From Bacteroidota bacterium (GTDB lineage: Bacteria > Bacteroidota > Bacteroidia > Bacteroidales > UBA5342), in the NCBI GenBank assembly GCA_003249935.1, contig QKHT01000121.1:1-53164 (forward strand): a DNA stretch of 53,164 nucleotides, in the 5' to 3' direction. Every line of letters starts with the position of its first letter. Within the stretch, counting starts at the first letter, position 1. Positions 44,654 through 53,121 of the stretch are shown in pieces. The notes beneath the pieces are model-generated. The model ran no database searches. It was given only the letters and a program-made list of their open reading frames with translations, and had not been told where the DNA came from. Made by a program: the position numbers and the translations under genes.

Positions 44654-45991
44654 TTAATACAAATCAGCAATTTTTATATTTGCTTCAAGTACTTCAGAAT
44701 TTGCATCAAATTGTGCTTTAATTGTTCTGATTTTTTCAAATTCCACAGACGATTGAGGAAGAAAATCGCTATAGCCGAAATTGTCAAGTTGTTCATTTAC
44801 AAACTGAATAGTAACTTTTTCGGGGGCAATAGCGGGTAAATACGAAATGTCGTTGCTGTCGTCATTTCGTATTTCATGAACGAGTCCAGCATCAACCAGA
44901 TCACTCAAAACCTTACTAACCATACGCATTGGTAAATTATTCGTTTCGGCAATTTTTTCACTGTCCAACGAAACCTCCCCACTGTTAAATCTTCCGTAAA
45001 TTAAACTGCATACATATAAAGCTATTAACCGGTAATATGAATGGCTTACTCTTTTTAGCTGAGTATGGTATAAAAAGTTTTTTGAATTTTGAACCGCAAA
45101 GGCTAGTTCTGCTCCAAAAAGTATCAAAACCCATGAGGTCTGAAGCCAAAATAAAAAGAGGGGGAAGGCAGCAAAACTTCCATATACAGCATTTAATCGT
45201 GATAATTCTGTTTGAATTGCGATGTATATTAATTGCCAGATTTGAAATATACTACCCGTAATTATGCCTGATATTGCTGCTGCCGGAAATTTTACCCTCG
45301 TATTTGGCATAATGCTGTAGAGCATCGAAAGCATAATCCACGATAGTACCACAGGAATCAGATTTCCAAAAAATTGAATAGCTGGTTCTGCAATAAAATC
45401 GAGACCGATATTAGAAAAAAGATGGCCTACCTGTCCGTGCAAAAATATGTTTGCACCGGTAGAGAGTAATAGAAATAGTGGAATAAGAATAAAAAAACTG
45501 AAATAATCGGTGTATTTTCTATAAATGGACCTGCCTTTTTTTACCTCCCATATTTCGTTGAATATTTTTTCAATCTGACCAAGCATATTCATTACCGACC
45601 AGAGAAGGATGATAACACCTATCCCAACAATCATCCCTTGTTTTGTGGTTTCGAGGTATTTATATGTAAAATTAAGTATAGAGTCAACTATTTGTGGTTG
45701 ACCCTTAAACGAGTCATAGAGTATTTTTTCCAGTATATCATGAAAACCAAATCCACGCGCTAATCCAAGCATTAAAGCAAGCGAAGGAACCACAGCCCAA
45801 AGCGAATAGTAGGTGAGAGCCGAAGCCTTCATTCCCACTTTATCTTCAATAAAACCTTTTATTGCAACGGCTGTAACCCTCACCGGAATTACTAAAACTT
45901 TTAACATGGGTGAGGTAATCTCTGTCATTGGATTCCAAATGTCTTCGGAAACATATTTTACCAGATTTAATACTCTTTCTCGGTATTTCAT
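44654..45991 (-). CDS. YihY/virulence factor BrkB family membrane protein
   Basis: A 445-residue inner-membrane protein with about six transmembrane segments between residues 45 and 300 (SALTYYSLWAVVPSLALMLG; MIVGIGVIILLWSVMNMLG; LFLFWLQTSWVLILFGAELA), the last of these being a YihY hallmark. A C-terminal cytoplasmic region (about 320-440) resembles a winged helix (LPMRMVSKVLSDLVDAGLVHE), which occurs in Bacteroidota members. The family is often misnamed ribonuclease BN; transport or envelope roles are unproven. It starts 27 bases after the 3' end of the RNase P RNA gene on the same strand, with no other promoter visible. Confidence 0.9.
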   Translation of the reverse strand: MKYRERVLNLVKYVSEDIWNPMTEITSPMLKVLVIPVRVTAVAIKGFIEDKVGMKASALTYYSLWAVVPSLALMLGLARGFGFHDILEKILYDSFKGQPQIVDSILNFTYKYLETTKQGMIVGIGVIILLWSVMNMLGQIEKIFNEIWEVKKGRSIYRKYTDYFSFFILIPLFLLLSTGANIFLHGQVGHLFSNIGLDFIAEPAIQFFGNLIPVVLSWIMLSMLYSIMPNTRVKFPAAAISGIITGSIFQIWQLIYIAIQTELSRLNAVYGSFAAFPLFLFWLQTSWVLILFGAELAFAVQNSKNFLYHTQLKRVSHSYYRLIALYVCSLIYGRFNSGEVSLDSEKIAETNNLPMRMVSKVLSDLVDAGLVHEIRNDDSNDISYLPAIAPEKVTIQFVNEQLDNFGYSDFLPQSSVEFEKIRTIKAQFDANSEVLEANIKIADLY

Positions 45992-46018
45992 TACACTCTC
46001 AATAAAAATTAAAAAAAA

Positions 46019-46347
46019 CAGCAGGTCTGTAAGCCGGGTTCTGTATTCCGGTAAACCGGAATGTCTGTCATTTATCTAAGCAACCTACCCCCCGACTCGG
46101 ACGGACAATCCTAAAGCGCCGGTGTACATGGTCTTGCAACCCGCAAGGCGTACGGCATACAATGTTGCCACTGTATCCGGTGAGCTCTTACCTCACCTTT
46201 TCACCCTTATCTAACCAAAGTCAGACGGTTATTTTCTGTTACGCTACTGTACCCTCACGAACACCTTTCATTTCGAAAGTGCGGTGTCCTGCGTTGCCCG
46301 GACTTTCCTCCCATATCATACGAAATGAGCGACAGACCGACCTGCTG
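46019..46347 (-). ncRNA. rnpB: RNase P RNA (bacterial class A)
   Basis: Catalytic RNA that matures tRNA 5' ends. On the minus strand the conserved block GAGGAAAGTCCGGGC is at 46310-46296 and ACAGAACCCGGCTTA near 46044-46030, the two hallmarks of bacterial rnpB. The ends pair as helix P1 (CAGCAGGTC at 46347-46339 with GACCTGCTG at 46027-46019). Length about 329 nucleotides. A TATTTTTG box lies five bases upstream and a run of eight Ts follows the 3' end. Confidence 0.96.
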
Positions 46348-46961
46348 AATTGCAAAAATACGATTTAAACCCGAATTTCTCTTATTTACCAATATTTTCT
46401 CACTTTTCATAAATTCAAATTGTTCACAGTCCATTTCTTCTTCTATTCAATCTTAAAACTGTATTATTCAAAATTGTATCACCCGAATGACTCGATGGTC
46501 ATTTAAATGAATAAATATTAAATAGTTACATTATTGAAATAAGCAATAGATATGGCTTGAAACAAAATAAGGAATCAATTTGATTCCTTATTTATGAGAT
46601 TCTTTTTGTTGGGGGGTACTAGATAGTAATAAAGGTAAAAAGAACTAATCTTAATTGCTTTGGACTTTGCAAATTTGCTTACTTTTTGCTTAGGAAACAA
46701 TTTTTAAATTATGTTTTGCAGCATGTTTTTGCGATTTTGCGCTTATTTAGAGATGTTAGTGTATAATTTGACGTAATTGAATCTGTATGGCCATTCAAAT
46801 GTTTTGCGACGAATATTATCATAATGCTTATTTTTCCCTGTTTTAGTGGAATTACTATTAATTATTTTGCTAATATTATATCAATGTGTCATTATAAAAT
46901 ATTAGATGCTAAAATATTGATTTGGTGGAAACAAAATTATTTCGAGTATATTTAACAAATG
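46348..46961. other. 614-base AT-rich gap between rnpB and rimM
   Basis: No protein gene recognised. It contains the rnpB promoter, a perfect 13-bp hairpin with a three-base loop (46565-46577 and 46581-46593), a short inverted repeat near 46487-46502, clustered TTTTGC motifs at 46660-46745, and a TAATTTTG box on the minus strand (46939 to 46932). Read on the minus strand the hairpin is followed by TTTTG and could be a terminator, so an unrecognised small RNA could lie between about 46926 and 46565. Confidence 0.5.
46353..46360 (-). promoter_or_regulatory. -7 box of rnpB
   Basis: TATTTTTG on the minus strand (46360 to 46353); the RNA 5' end inferred from helix P1 is six bases downstream, which calibrates the distance from box to transcription start. 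Confidence 0.65.
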
Positions 46962-47489
46962 TTATGCAAATGTGTCCAAATACCCTTCTGGTAATGTTAC
47001 AGTGATTGTTTTATTCTCGGGGTTAATTTCTGTTATAATCCCTTCGTTAAAAGGTAATAGCATTTCGCCTTGTTGAATTTTAAGAACTAAACACGGATTA
47101 TTAGGGATATTTTCGAAATCTATAATATCACCAATAGGTTCAGCATTACGATGTAATACAGTAAACCCGATAAGTTTAGCAGGCGATGTAGTCCGGTTGT
47201 TTACATTAATGGCATCTGTTTTAAAATAGAATTCACAATTTATTAATGGTTTTACCAATTCTGCCGTATTACAAAGAGACAATAATATTCGGCCACTATT
47301 ATTTGTTGCTAAAAATACTTCCTCAATCCGATATGGAACAAAATAGCCTTCATTTTTTATAAATAGCCAGTCCGGAAATTCATCCTCATCATCAAAAATT
47401 AGCTCTTGCATTTGAAAATTTAATTGCCCTTCAAGTCCATGCGCTCTGCCAAGTTTCCCTGCCAATAATAATTCCGAATCATTAATCAT
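46962..47489 (-). CDS. rimM: Ribosome maturation factor RimM
   Basis: Assists 30S head maturation and binds ribosomal protein S19. The 175-residue protein has the N-terminal RimM domain with GKLGRAHGLEGQL at residues 12-24, and a C-terminal PRC-barrel (LIGFTVLHRNAEPIGDIIDF, then MLLPFNEGIITEI and the ending LPEGYLDTF). This is the usual length. In many bacteria rimM sits with rpsP and trmD; here it stands alone between the rnpB gap and a divergent nadB. Confidence 0.95.
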   Translation of the reverse strand: MINDSELLLAGKLGRAHGLEGQLNFQMQELIFDDEDEFPDWLFIKNEGYFVPYRIEEVFLATNNSGRILLSLCNTAELVKPLINCEFYFKTDAINVNNRTTSPAKLIGFTVLHRNAEPIGDIIDFENIPNNPCLVLKIQQGEMLLPFNEGIITEINPENKTITVTLPEGYLDTFA

Positions 47490-47797
47490 CTTATCGTATC
47501 CATTTCTGTTCGGCTCGAAATTACGATTATTTCATAAACGACCGATGCTAAATTGGAATAATTTATATAATAGACTGTTTTGATTTTCAATCTTCGATGT
47601 TTGACAAAACTTAACAATCACATAAACAAGTGTTTATGAATATTTATCCTCTTGTGTATTGTTTCTGAAATTAATGAATTATAAAAGATTAGCGAACTGC
47701 TATTACAGGAATGCGATATTTTTCGGCCGGATTTAATCTTTTTTTGATTCGAATGGCAACTAAAATTGATAACTTTGGCACGCAAATTTAATTTGAA
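47490..47797. other. Gene-free region between divergent rimM and nadB
   Basis: 308 bases, AT-rich. It holds a perfect 7-bp inverted repeat (47620-47626 and 47631-47637, loop AAGT), possibly an operator, and the nadB -7 box TAACTTTG (47770-47777) with a TTG at 47744-47746 at a slightly long 23-base spacing. Nothing else is recognisable. Confidence 0.6.
47744..47777 (+). promoter_or_regulatory. nadB promoter
   Basis: TTG at 47744-47746 and TAACTTTG at 47770-47777, 20 bases before the nadB ATG. The spacer (23) is two bases over the usual range. Confidence 0.5.
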
Positions 47798-49372
47798 ATG
47801 ACACAACGTTTCGATTTTCTCGTTATTGGATCCGGTTTGGCTGGTTTGAGCTTTGCTTTAAAAGTTGCACATAAGGGTACTGTATGTATCATTGCAAAAA
47901 CCAAACTGGCTGAAACAAACACCAGTTATGCTCAGGGGGGTATTGCTTCTGTAATGTATGAACCGGATAATTTTGAAAAACATATCAATGATACCATGAT
48001 TGCCGGTGATGGTTTAAATGATATATCGGTGGTTCAAAAAGTAGTTAAGGAGGCCCCGGCACGTATAAATGATTTGCTGAATTGGGGCGTAGATTTCGAT
48101 AAAACGAATGATGGTAAATTTGATTTGCATCGTGAAGGTGGACATTCCGATCATCGTATCCTACATGTAAAAGATTTTACAGGCAGTGCTATACAAAATG
48201 CACTGATTAAAAAAGTGAAGTCGCATCCCAATATCAAAGTTTTAGAGCATCATTTTGCTGTTGATATTATTACCCAACATCATACAGGAAAAATTGTGCA
48301 TCGGTGGAATACTGATACGGAATGTTATGGTGCTTATGTATTGAACCTGAAAGACCGAAAGATGTCGACGTTTTTGTCAAAGGTTACCATAATGGCCACC
48401 GGAGGTATTGGTAGTATATATCAAAATACAACAAATCCAACAACGGCAACTGGTGATGGAATTGCCATGGTTTATCGCGCAAAGGGAATTGTTCAGGATA
48501 TGGAATTTGTTCAGTTTCATCCTACATCGCTTTACAATACAAAGGAAAGACCAAGCTTTTTAATTACCGAGGCTTTAAGGGGCTATGGCGGAGAATTAAG
48601 AAACCAAAAAGGTGCACGTTTTATGCATCGTTACGATGAACGTGGTTCATTAGCACCTCGTGATGTGGTAGCCCGTGCTATCGACCATGAGTTAAAAAGC
48701 AGTGGATGTGATTTTGTTTATCTTGATGTTACCCATAAAGATGCCGGGGAAACAAAAAGTTCCTATCCTATGATTTATGAAAAATGTCTTGGATTGGGAA
48801 TTGATATCACAAAAGAATATATACCCGTAGTACCTGCTGCACATTTTGTTTGTGGGGGAATTAAGGTCGATCAATCCGGACAGTCATCAATACATCGTTT
48901 GTATGCTGTGGGCGAGTGTGCACATACCGGTTTGCACGGTGCCAATCGATTAGCTTCAAATTCTTTGTTAGAAGCCGTGGTATATGCACATGCGGCTGCC
49001 GAGGATGCAATAACAAAAGTCTCCGAACTTGAGTTTAAGGTAGGCGTGCCAAATTGGAATGATGATGGCACTTCCTTACCCGAAGAAAATGTACTTATAA
49101 CACAGAGTTCTCGGGAGCTTGCGCAGATTATGAGTAATTATGTTGGTATTGTACGTTCAAATCTTCGGTTAAAACGGGCCCATGAGCGATTGGAAATATT
49201 ATATCGCGAAACGGAAGATTTGTATATCAGGTCAATCGTTTCAAAAGATATTTGTGAACTACGAAACGCCATTAATGTGGGCTATCTGGTTATTAAAATG
49301 GCTGGTAATCGAAAAGAGAGCCGGGGATTACATTATACGCTGGATTATCCTGAAAAAAACGAAATTATTTAA
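47798..49372 (+). CDS. nadB: L-aspartate oxidase
   Basis: FAD enzyme that makes iminoaspartate for NAD synthesis. The 524-residue protein has the dinucleotide fold FLVIGSGLAGLSFALKVA at residues 6-23, TNTSYAQGGIASVM, the substrate-loop EGGHSDHRILHVKDFTG, FVQFHPTSLY, CGGIKVDQSG and GLHGANRLASNSLLEAV. The last segments and the missing covalent-FAD histidine pattern separate it from succinate dehydrogenase flavoproteins. nadA and nadC are not adjacent. Its 3' end overlaps the convergent DUF4834 gene by eight bases. Confidence 0.96.
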   Translation: MTQRFDFLVIGSGLAGLSFALKVAHKGTVCIIAKTKLAETNTSYAQGGIASVMYEPDNFEKHINDTMIAGDGLNDISVVQKVVKEAPARINDLLNWGVDFDKTNDGKFDLHREGGHSDHRILHVKDFTGSAIQNALIKKVKSHPNIKVLEHHFAVDIITQHHTGKIVHRWNTDTECYGAYVLNLKDRKMSTFLSKVTIMATGGIGSIYQNTTNPTTATGDGIAMVYRAKGIVQDMEFVQFHPTSLYNTKERPSFLITEALRGYGGELRNQKGARFMHRYDERGSLAPRDVVARAIDHELKSSGCDFVYLDVTHKDAGETKSSYPMIYEKCLGLGIDITKEYIPVVPAAHFVCGGIKVDQSGQSSIHRLYAVGECAHTGLHGANRLASNSLLEAVVYAHAAAEDAITKVSELEFKVGVPNWNDDGTSLPEENVLITQSSRELAQIMSNYVGIVRSNLRLKRAHERLEILYRETEDLYIRSIVSKDICELRNAINVGYLVIKMAGNRKESRGLHYTLDYPEKNEII

Positions 49373-49580
49373 TTTCTTCGTAATCAGCGTATTCGCCATC
49401 TTCTTTTGAATAGAGCTTCGACGATGCGGATGTTTTAGTGTTAATGGTAACTTCTCCTTCTTGTTTTTTTGCGTATTGATTGGTATTTGAATTGTTTGGT
49501 CTTAATATAGAATTTATTAACTTATTGATATAACGCAATATTAAAACCACTAATAGTAATAAAATAAGAAATTTAAACAT
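49365..49580 (-). CDS. DUF4834 family small membrane protein
   Basis: A 71-residue protein with one N-terminal transmembrane segment (FLILLLLVVLILRYI) followed by a polar tail rich in Asn, Lys and acidic residues and ending YSKEDGEYADYEEIK. The membrane anchor plus the C-terminal acidic, tyrosine-bearing stretch is the DUF4834 pattern found in Bacteroidota. Function unknown. It overlaps nadB tail to tail and is divergent from the PorE-like gene across 101 bases. Confidence 0.8.
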   Translation of the reverse strand: MFKFLILLLLVVLILRYINKLINSILRPNNSNTNQYAKKQEGEVTINTKTSASSKLYSKEDGEYADYEEIK

Positions 49581-49593
49581 CTGAATTTTCTGT

Positions 49594-49601
49594 TACATTT
49601 G
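49594..49601 (+). promoter_or_regulatory. -7 box of the PorE-like/thyA/folA operon
   Basis: TACATTTG, giving a leader of about 75 bases before the ATG at 49682. No clear -33 element. Confidence 0.5.
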
Positions 49602-49681
49602 CGATAGCAAAGTTTGTAAAAAATATTTTGAAAAAAAACTCGTTAATAGTTTTAGTTTTCTTTTAAGAATGTTTGATAATT

Positions 49682-51667
49682 ATGGGGTTGAAAAAAATAA
49701 TATTGCTTTCGGCATTAATCGTATTGGCACTTTCAGGGTGTAAAACGTCTACGGCTTACAAAAAAGCGGTAAAAAGGTTTGAAACAGGTGAATATTCAAG
49801 AGCCGTTGCCTCATTCCGTACAGCAACTCGTCGCGCCAAAACGCCTGAAGAAAAAGGAAAATCTAATTATTATCTGGGAGAATGTTACCGCTTGAACCAG
49901 CAAAATATAAAAGCGTTGAGTGCCTATAGGGCCGCTTTAAGGTACAAATTTGCTGATAGCATCATTTTTCTTCAAATGGCAGATGTGTCGCTTAAAATGG
50001 GTAACACGCGAGATGCAAAAACCGGTTTCAAAATATATCTTGAAAAGCATCCCGAAAGTCAGAGAGCCATTAATGGCATAATTTCCTGCGATAGTCTGGC
50101 AATATGGGCAAAGGAAACTACGGGTTATAAGGTGGAACTTTTTAAGAGTTTCAACTCGCGTAAAAGCGAAGCTTGTCCGGTAATCGTGGGTAAGGAGGCC
50201 GATTTGGTTTATTTCAATTCAACCAGAGATGGGGGTAAATCGCTAAAAACAAGTCGTATCACTGGTTTAAAAAACAATGATATTTACTCGTCGCGAATCG
50301 ACAGCAAAGGACGTTGGTTAACGCCTGAACCATTAGTTGGTCCAATTAATACGCCCGATGATGAGGGGGCCGTTACGGTTTCGCCTGATGGTAAAGTGAT
50401 GTATTACTCTATTTGCCGGCAGATTCCCGGAAAGTCAAATGGGGTAGAAATATATAGAACTGAACGCTCCGGTGCTTTATGGGGGGCTCCTCAAAAGTTT
50501 AAAATATTTACAGATTCCATTGCTGATTCTTTGGTTTTGGCACATCCGGCCTTGTCGGCCGATGAGAATGTTTTGTTTTTTGCCTCCGATCTTAAAGGTG
50601 GGTATGGAGGGAAAGATATTTGGTTCATTAAAAAAATGGGTGATAAATGGACCGACCCCGAAAATGCAGGGCCGCAGATTAATACATCCGGAGATGAATT
50701 ATATCCTGTAGTACGTGGTTCGAACCGATTATATTTTGCTTCTAATGGTCATCCGGGGTTTGGCGGCCTTGATCTGTTTTGTGCGGTATTGTCCGATTCG
50801 GGGCAGTGGCATGTTTCGAATATGGGAATTCCGATAAATAGTAATGCAGATGATTTTGGTATTACATTTGCGCCAAATGAAGAAAGGGGATTCTTTACAT
50901 CAAATCGCGCCGATAAAATACGCGGTTATGACCACATTTATTCGTTTATTAAACCAGAAGCCAAATTTGAATTATCGGGGATTATTACCGATTCCGGTTC
51001 AGGAAATCCATTACCCGATGCCAATATAAGAATTATCGGTAATGATGGTTCAAACGAAAAATATTCGCCTAAACGGGATGGTAAATTTACGATTGCATTA
51101 AAGAAAGGTGTAGATTATGTATATCTGGTTTCGGCTAAAGGATATTTAAATGATAAAGCTGAAGTTTCTACTACGGGATTGAAAGAATCAAAAATATTTA
51201 CACAAAATTTTAGTTTAACTTCTGTGAGAAAACCGGTTCGGTTGAATAATATCTTTTTTGAATTTGGAAAGTGGGATGTAACAACCGGTTCGGCTGCTGA
51301 GTTGGATAAACTGGTTAAAAATTTATCGGAAAATGCCAATATTTCTATCGAGATAAGTGCCCATACAGATATGGTTGGAAATGATGCTTACAATCTTGAT
51401 CTGTCGGCCAAAAGAGCTCAGTCGGTTGTTAACTATTTAATTTCTAAAGGTATTAATAGTAATCGTCTCACTTCTAAAGGATATGGAAAATCTGTTCCGG
51501 TAAGTATAGACAAGGAGTGGAGTGAAAAATACAAATTTTTAAAAGAGGGCGATGTTCTTACTCCCGAATTTATTCTTACGCTTCCATTAGATCAGCAGGA
51601 GATTGCGAATCAAATAAACAGACGTACAGAATTCCGGGTTACTTCAACCAGTTTTAAGGCAAAATAA
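49682..51667 (+). CDS. PorE-like outer-membrane lipoprotein (TPR, PD40 propeller, carboxypeptidase-regulatory and OmpA domains)
   Basis: A 661-residue lipoprotein from ATG 49682; an in-frame TTG three codons earlier is less likely. The signal peptide ends in lipobox LALSGC, Cys about 20. Then TPRs (about 25-125; YYLGECYRLNQQNIKALSAY), a PD40/WD40-like propeller (150-420; LFFASDLKGGYGGKDIWF, LYFASNGHPGFGGLDLF), a carboxypeptidase regulatory domain (about 425-500; LSGIITDSGSGNPLPDANI) and a C-terminal OmpA peptidoglycan-binding domain (520-660) with Asp and Arg of NLDLSAKRAQSVV. The same order defines PorE of the Porphyromonas type IX secretion system, but Bacteroidota carry paralogues of this plan, so orthology is unproven. 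thyA follows after seven bases. Confidence 0.9.
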   Translation: MGLKKIILLSALIVLALSGCKTSTAYKKAVKRFETGEYSRAVASFRTATRRAKTPEEKGKSNYYLGECYRLNQQNIKALSAYRAALRYKFADSIIFLQMADVSLKMGNTRDAKTGFKIYLEKHPESQRAINGIISCDSLAIWAKETTGYKVELFKSFNSRKSEACPVIVGKEADLVYFNSTRDGGKSLKTSRITGLKNNDIYSSRIDSKGRWLTPEPLVGPINTPDDEGAVTVSPDGKVMYYSICRQIPGKSNGVEIYRTERSGALWGAPQKFKIFTDSIADSLVLAHPALSADENVLFFASDLKGGYGGKDIWFIKKMGDKWTDPENAGPQINTSGDELYPVVRGSNRLYFASNGHPGFGGLDLFCAVLSDSGQWHVSNMGIPINSNADDFGITFAPNEERGFFTSNRADKIRGYDHIYSFIKPEAKFELSGIITDSGSGNPLPDANIRIIGNDGSNEKYSPKRDGKFTIALKKGVDYVYLVSAKGYLNDKAEVSTTGLKESKIFTQNFSLTSVRKPVRLNNIFFEFGKWDVTTGSAAELDKLVKNLSENANISIEISAHTDMVGNDAYNLDLSAKRAQSVVNYLISKGINSNRLTSKGYGKSVPVSIDKEWSEKYKFLKEGDVLTPEFILTLPLDQQEIANQINRRTEFRVTSTSFKAK

Positions 51668-51674
51668 TAAATAG

Positions 51675-52469
51675 ATGAAACAATATCACGAATTATTGCA
51701 ACGAATTATTACAGATGGCATTGAAAAAGATGACAGAACCGGAACCGGTACCAAAAGCATTTTCGGACATCAGATGCGTTTTGATTTGTCTGAAGGATTT
51801 CCTTTGGTAACAACCAAAAAGCTACATCTTAAATCCATAATTCACGAACTTTTGTGGTTCTTGCAAGGCAGTACCAATGTGGCCTATTTGCAGGAAAATG
51901 GTGTTAGAATATGGAACGAGTGGGCTGATGAAAACGGCGATCTTGGACCAATATATGGCTATCAATGGCGAAGTTGGCCCGATTACAACGGTGGTTTTGT
52001 CGATCAAATTAGCAATGCAGTTAACGATATAAAAAACAACCCCGATTCCCGCAGAATTATTGTAAGTGCATGGAATGTGGCACAACTGCCCGAAATGCAT
52101 CTGGCGCCATGTCATGCTTTTTTTCAGTTTTATGTGGCTGGAGGTAAACTTAGTTGTCAGCTTTATCAACGGAGTGCCGATACTTTTCTTGGTGTACCTT
52201 TCAATATCGCTTCCTATGCCTTACTAACCCTTATGGTGGCTCAGGTAACAGATTTACAACCGGGCGATTTTGTGCATACTTTGGGCGATGCTCATATCTA
52301 TAGCAATCATTACAAGCAGGTTGAACTTCAACTTAGCCGCAAACCGAAATTATTGCCCAAAATGATTATAAATCCGCAGGTAAAGGATATTTTTGGATTT
52401 AAATTTAGTGATTTCGAATTAGTCGATTACGATCCGCATCCACATATTAAAGGTGAAGTAGCTGTATAA
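51675..52469 (+). CDS. thyA: Thymidylate synthase (folate-dependent)
   Basis: Makes dTMP from dUMP with methylene-tetrahydrofolate. The 264-residue protein is the length of E. coli ThyA and has [19 protein letters not shown] at the N terminus, the catalytic Cys in [12 protein letters not shown] near residue 146, [20 protein letters not shown] and GDAHIYSNH. It sits between the PorE-like gene (7 bases) and folA (9 bases), so all three are probably one transcript. Pairing with folA is functional, since DHFR recycles the dihydrofolate produced here. Confidence 0.98.
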   Translation: MKQYHELLQRIITDGIEKDDRTGTGTKSIFGHQMRFDLSEGFPLVTTKKLHLKSIIHELLWFLQGSTNVAYLQENGVRIWNEWADENGDLGPIYGYQWRSWPDYNGGFVDQISNAVNDIKNNPDSRRIIVSAWNVAQLPEMHLAPCHAFFQFYVAGGKLSCQLYQRSADTFLGVPFNIASYALLTLMVAQVTDLQPGDFVHTLGDAHIYSNHYKQVELQLSRKPKLLPKMIINPQVKDIFGFKFSDFELVDYDPHPHIKGEVAV

Positions 52470-52478
52470 TTGTATATT

Positions 52479-52973
52479 ATGTATAAAAATTTGTCGATAA
52501 TTGTCGCTATTGCGCAAAACTTTGCAATTGGAAAAAATAACGAGCTTTTGATGCATATACCGGGCGACCTCAAACGCTTTAAGTCTATCACATCAGGTTC
52601 ACCCGTAATAATGGGCCGGAATACCTTGCTTAGTTTGCCAAAATGGCCATTGCCCAACCGTAGAAATATTGTTATTTCGGATAATCCTGAGGACCAGTTT
52701 GAAGGTTGTGAAATGGTCTCTTCGATACAGGAAGCCATTGAAAAGGTTAACAATGCAGAAGAGGCTTTTATAATGGGTGGAGGTATGATTTATAATCAGT
52801 TTTTTCCATTGGTGAGTAAACTATATCTAACGATTGTACACCGCGATTACGAAGCTGATACATTTTTTCCTGAAATAGATTTTAACTCCTGGGTGGAAAT
52901 TGAACGGGAAGATTTTTCTAAGGGAGAGAAAACAGATTTTGCTTTTTCGTATGTTACTTTAATACGGAAATAG
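52479..52973 (+). CDS. folA: Dihydrofolate reductase
   Basis: Reduces dihydrofolate with NADPH. The 164-residue protein starts at ATG 52479 (MYKNLSIIVAIAQNFAIG); an upstream in-frame TTG is not needed. The active-site segment reads LMHIPGDLKRFK, with the conserved acidic residue Asp and Met-His where most DHFRs have Pro-Trp. The NADPH-binding VIMGRNTLLSLP and AFIMGGGMIYNQFFPL follow. It is the last gene of its operon, with a terminator 14 bases after the stop codon. Confidence 0.96.
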   Translation: MYKNLSIIVAIAQNFAIGKNNELLMHIPGDLKRFKSITSGSPVIMGRNTLLSLPKWPLPNRRNIVISDNPEDQFEGCEMVSSIQEAIEKVNNAEEAFIMGGGMIYNQFFPLVSKLYLTIVHRDYEADTFFPEIDFNSWVEIEREDFSKGEKTDFAFSYVTLIRK

Positions 52974-52987
52974 TAATTATAACTAAC

Positions 52988-53024
52988 AAAAAAAGACGGT
53001 TAACTAATGTTTACCGTCTTTTTT
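52988..53024. terminator. Bidirectional terminator between folA and tRNA-Gln
   Basis: A stem of GACGGT with ACCGTC extended by A-T pairs (52988-53000 with 53013-53024), flanked by an A-run and a T-run. It can end both the folA transcript and the minus-strand tRNA transcript. Confidence 0.85.
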
Positions 53025-53025
53025 G

Positions 53026-53096
53026 TTGCCTCGCCAGGACTCGAACCCAGACAAACAGAACCAGAATCTGCTGTGCTACCATTACACAACGAGGCA
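53026..53096 (-). tRNA. tRNA-Gln (anticodon CTG)
   Basis: On the minus strand a complete cloverleaf can be drawn: acceptor TGCCTCG with CGAGGCA, D-stem GTG/CAC, anticodon loop TTCTGGT, T-loop TTCGAGT. Anticodon CTG reads CAG, and the anticodon loop resembles E. coli tRNA-Gln. The discriminator is A and CCA is not encoded, so it is added by enzyme. A TATATTTG box lies 17 bases upstream (53121 to 53114). Confidence 0.93.
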
Positions 53097-53113
53097 GTTT
53101 TAATTTGAGATTG

Positions 53114-53121
53114 CAAATATA
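53114..53121 (-). promoter_or_regulatory. -7 box of tRNA-Gln
   Basis: TATATTTG on the minus strand, 17 bases before the mature tRNA 5' end. No clear -33 TTG within the window. Confidence 0.5.
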
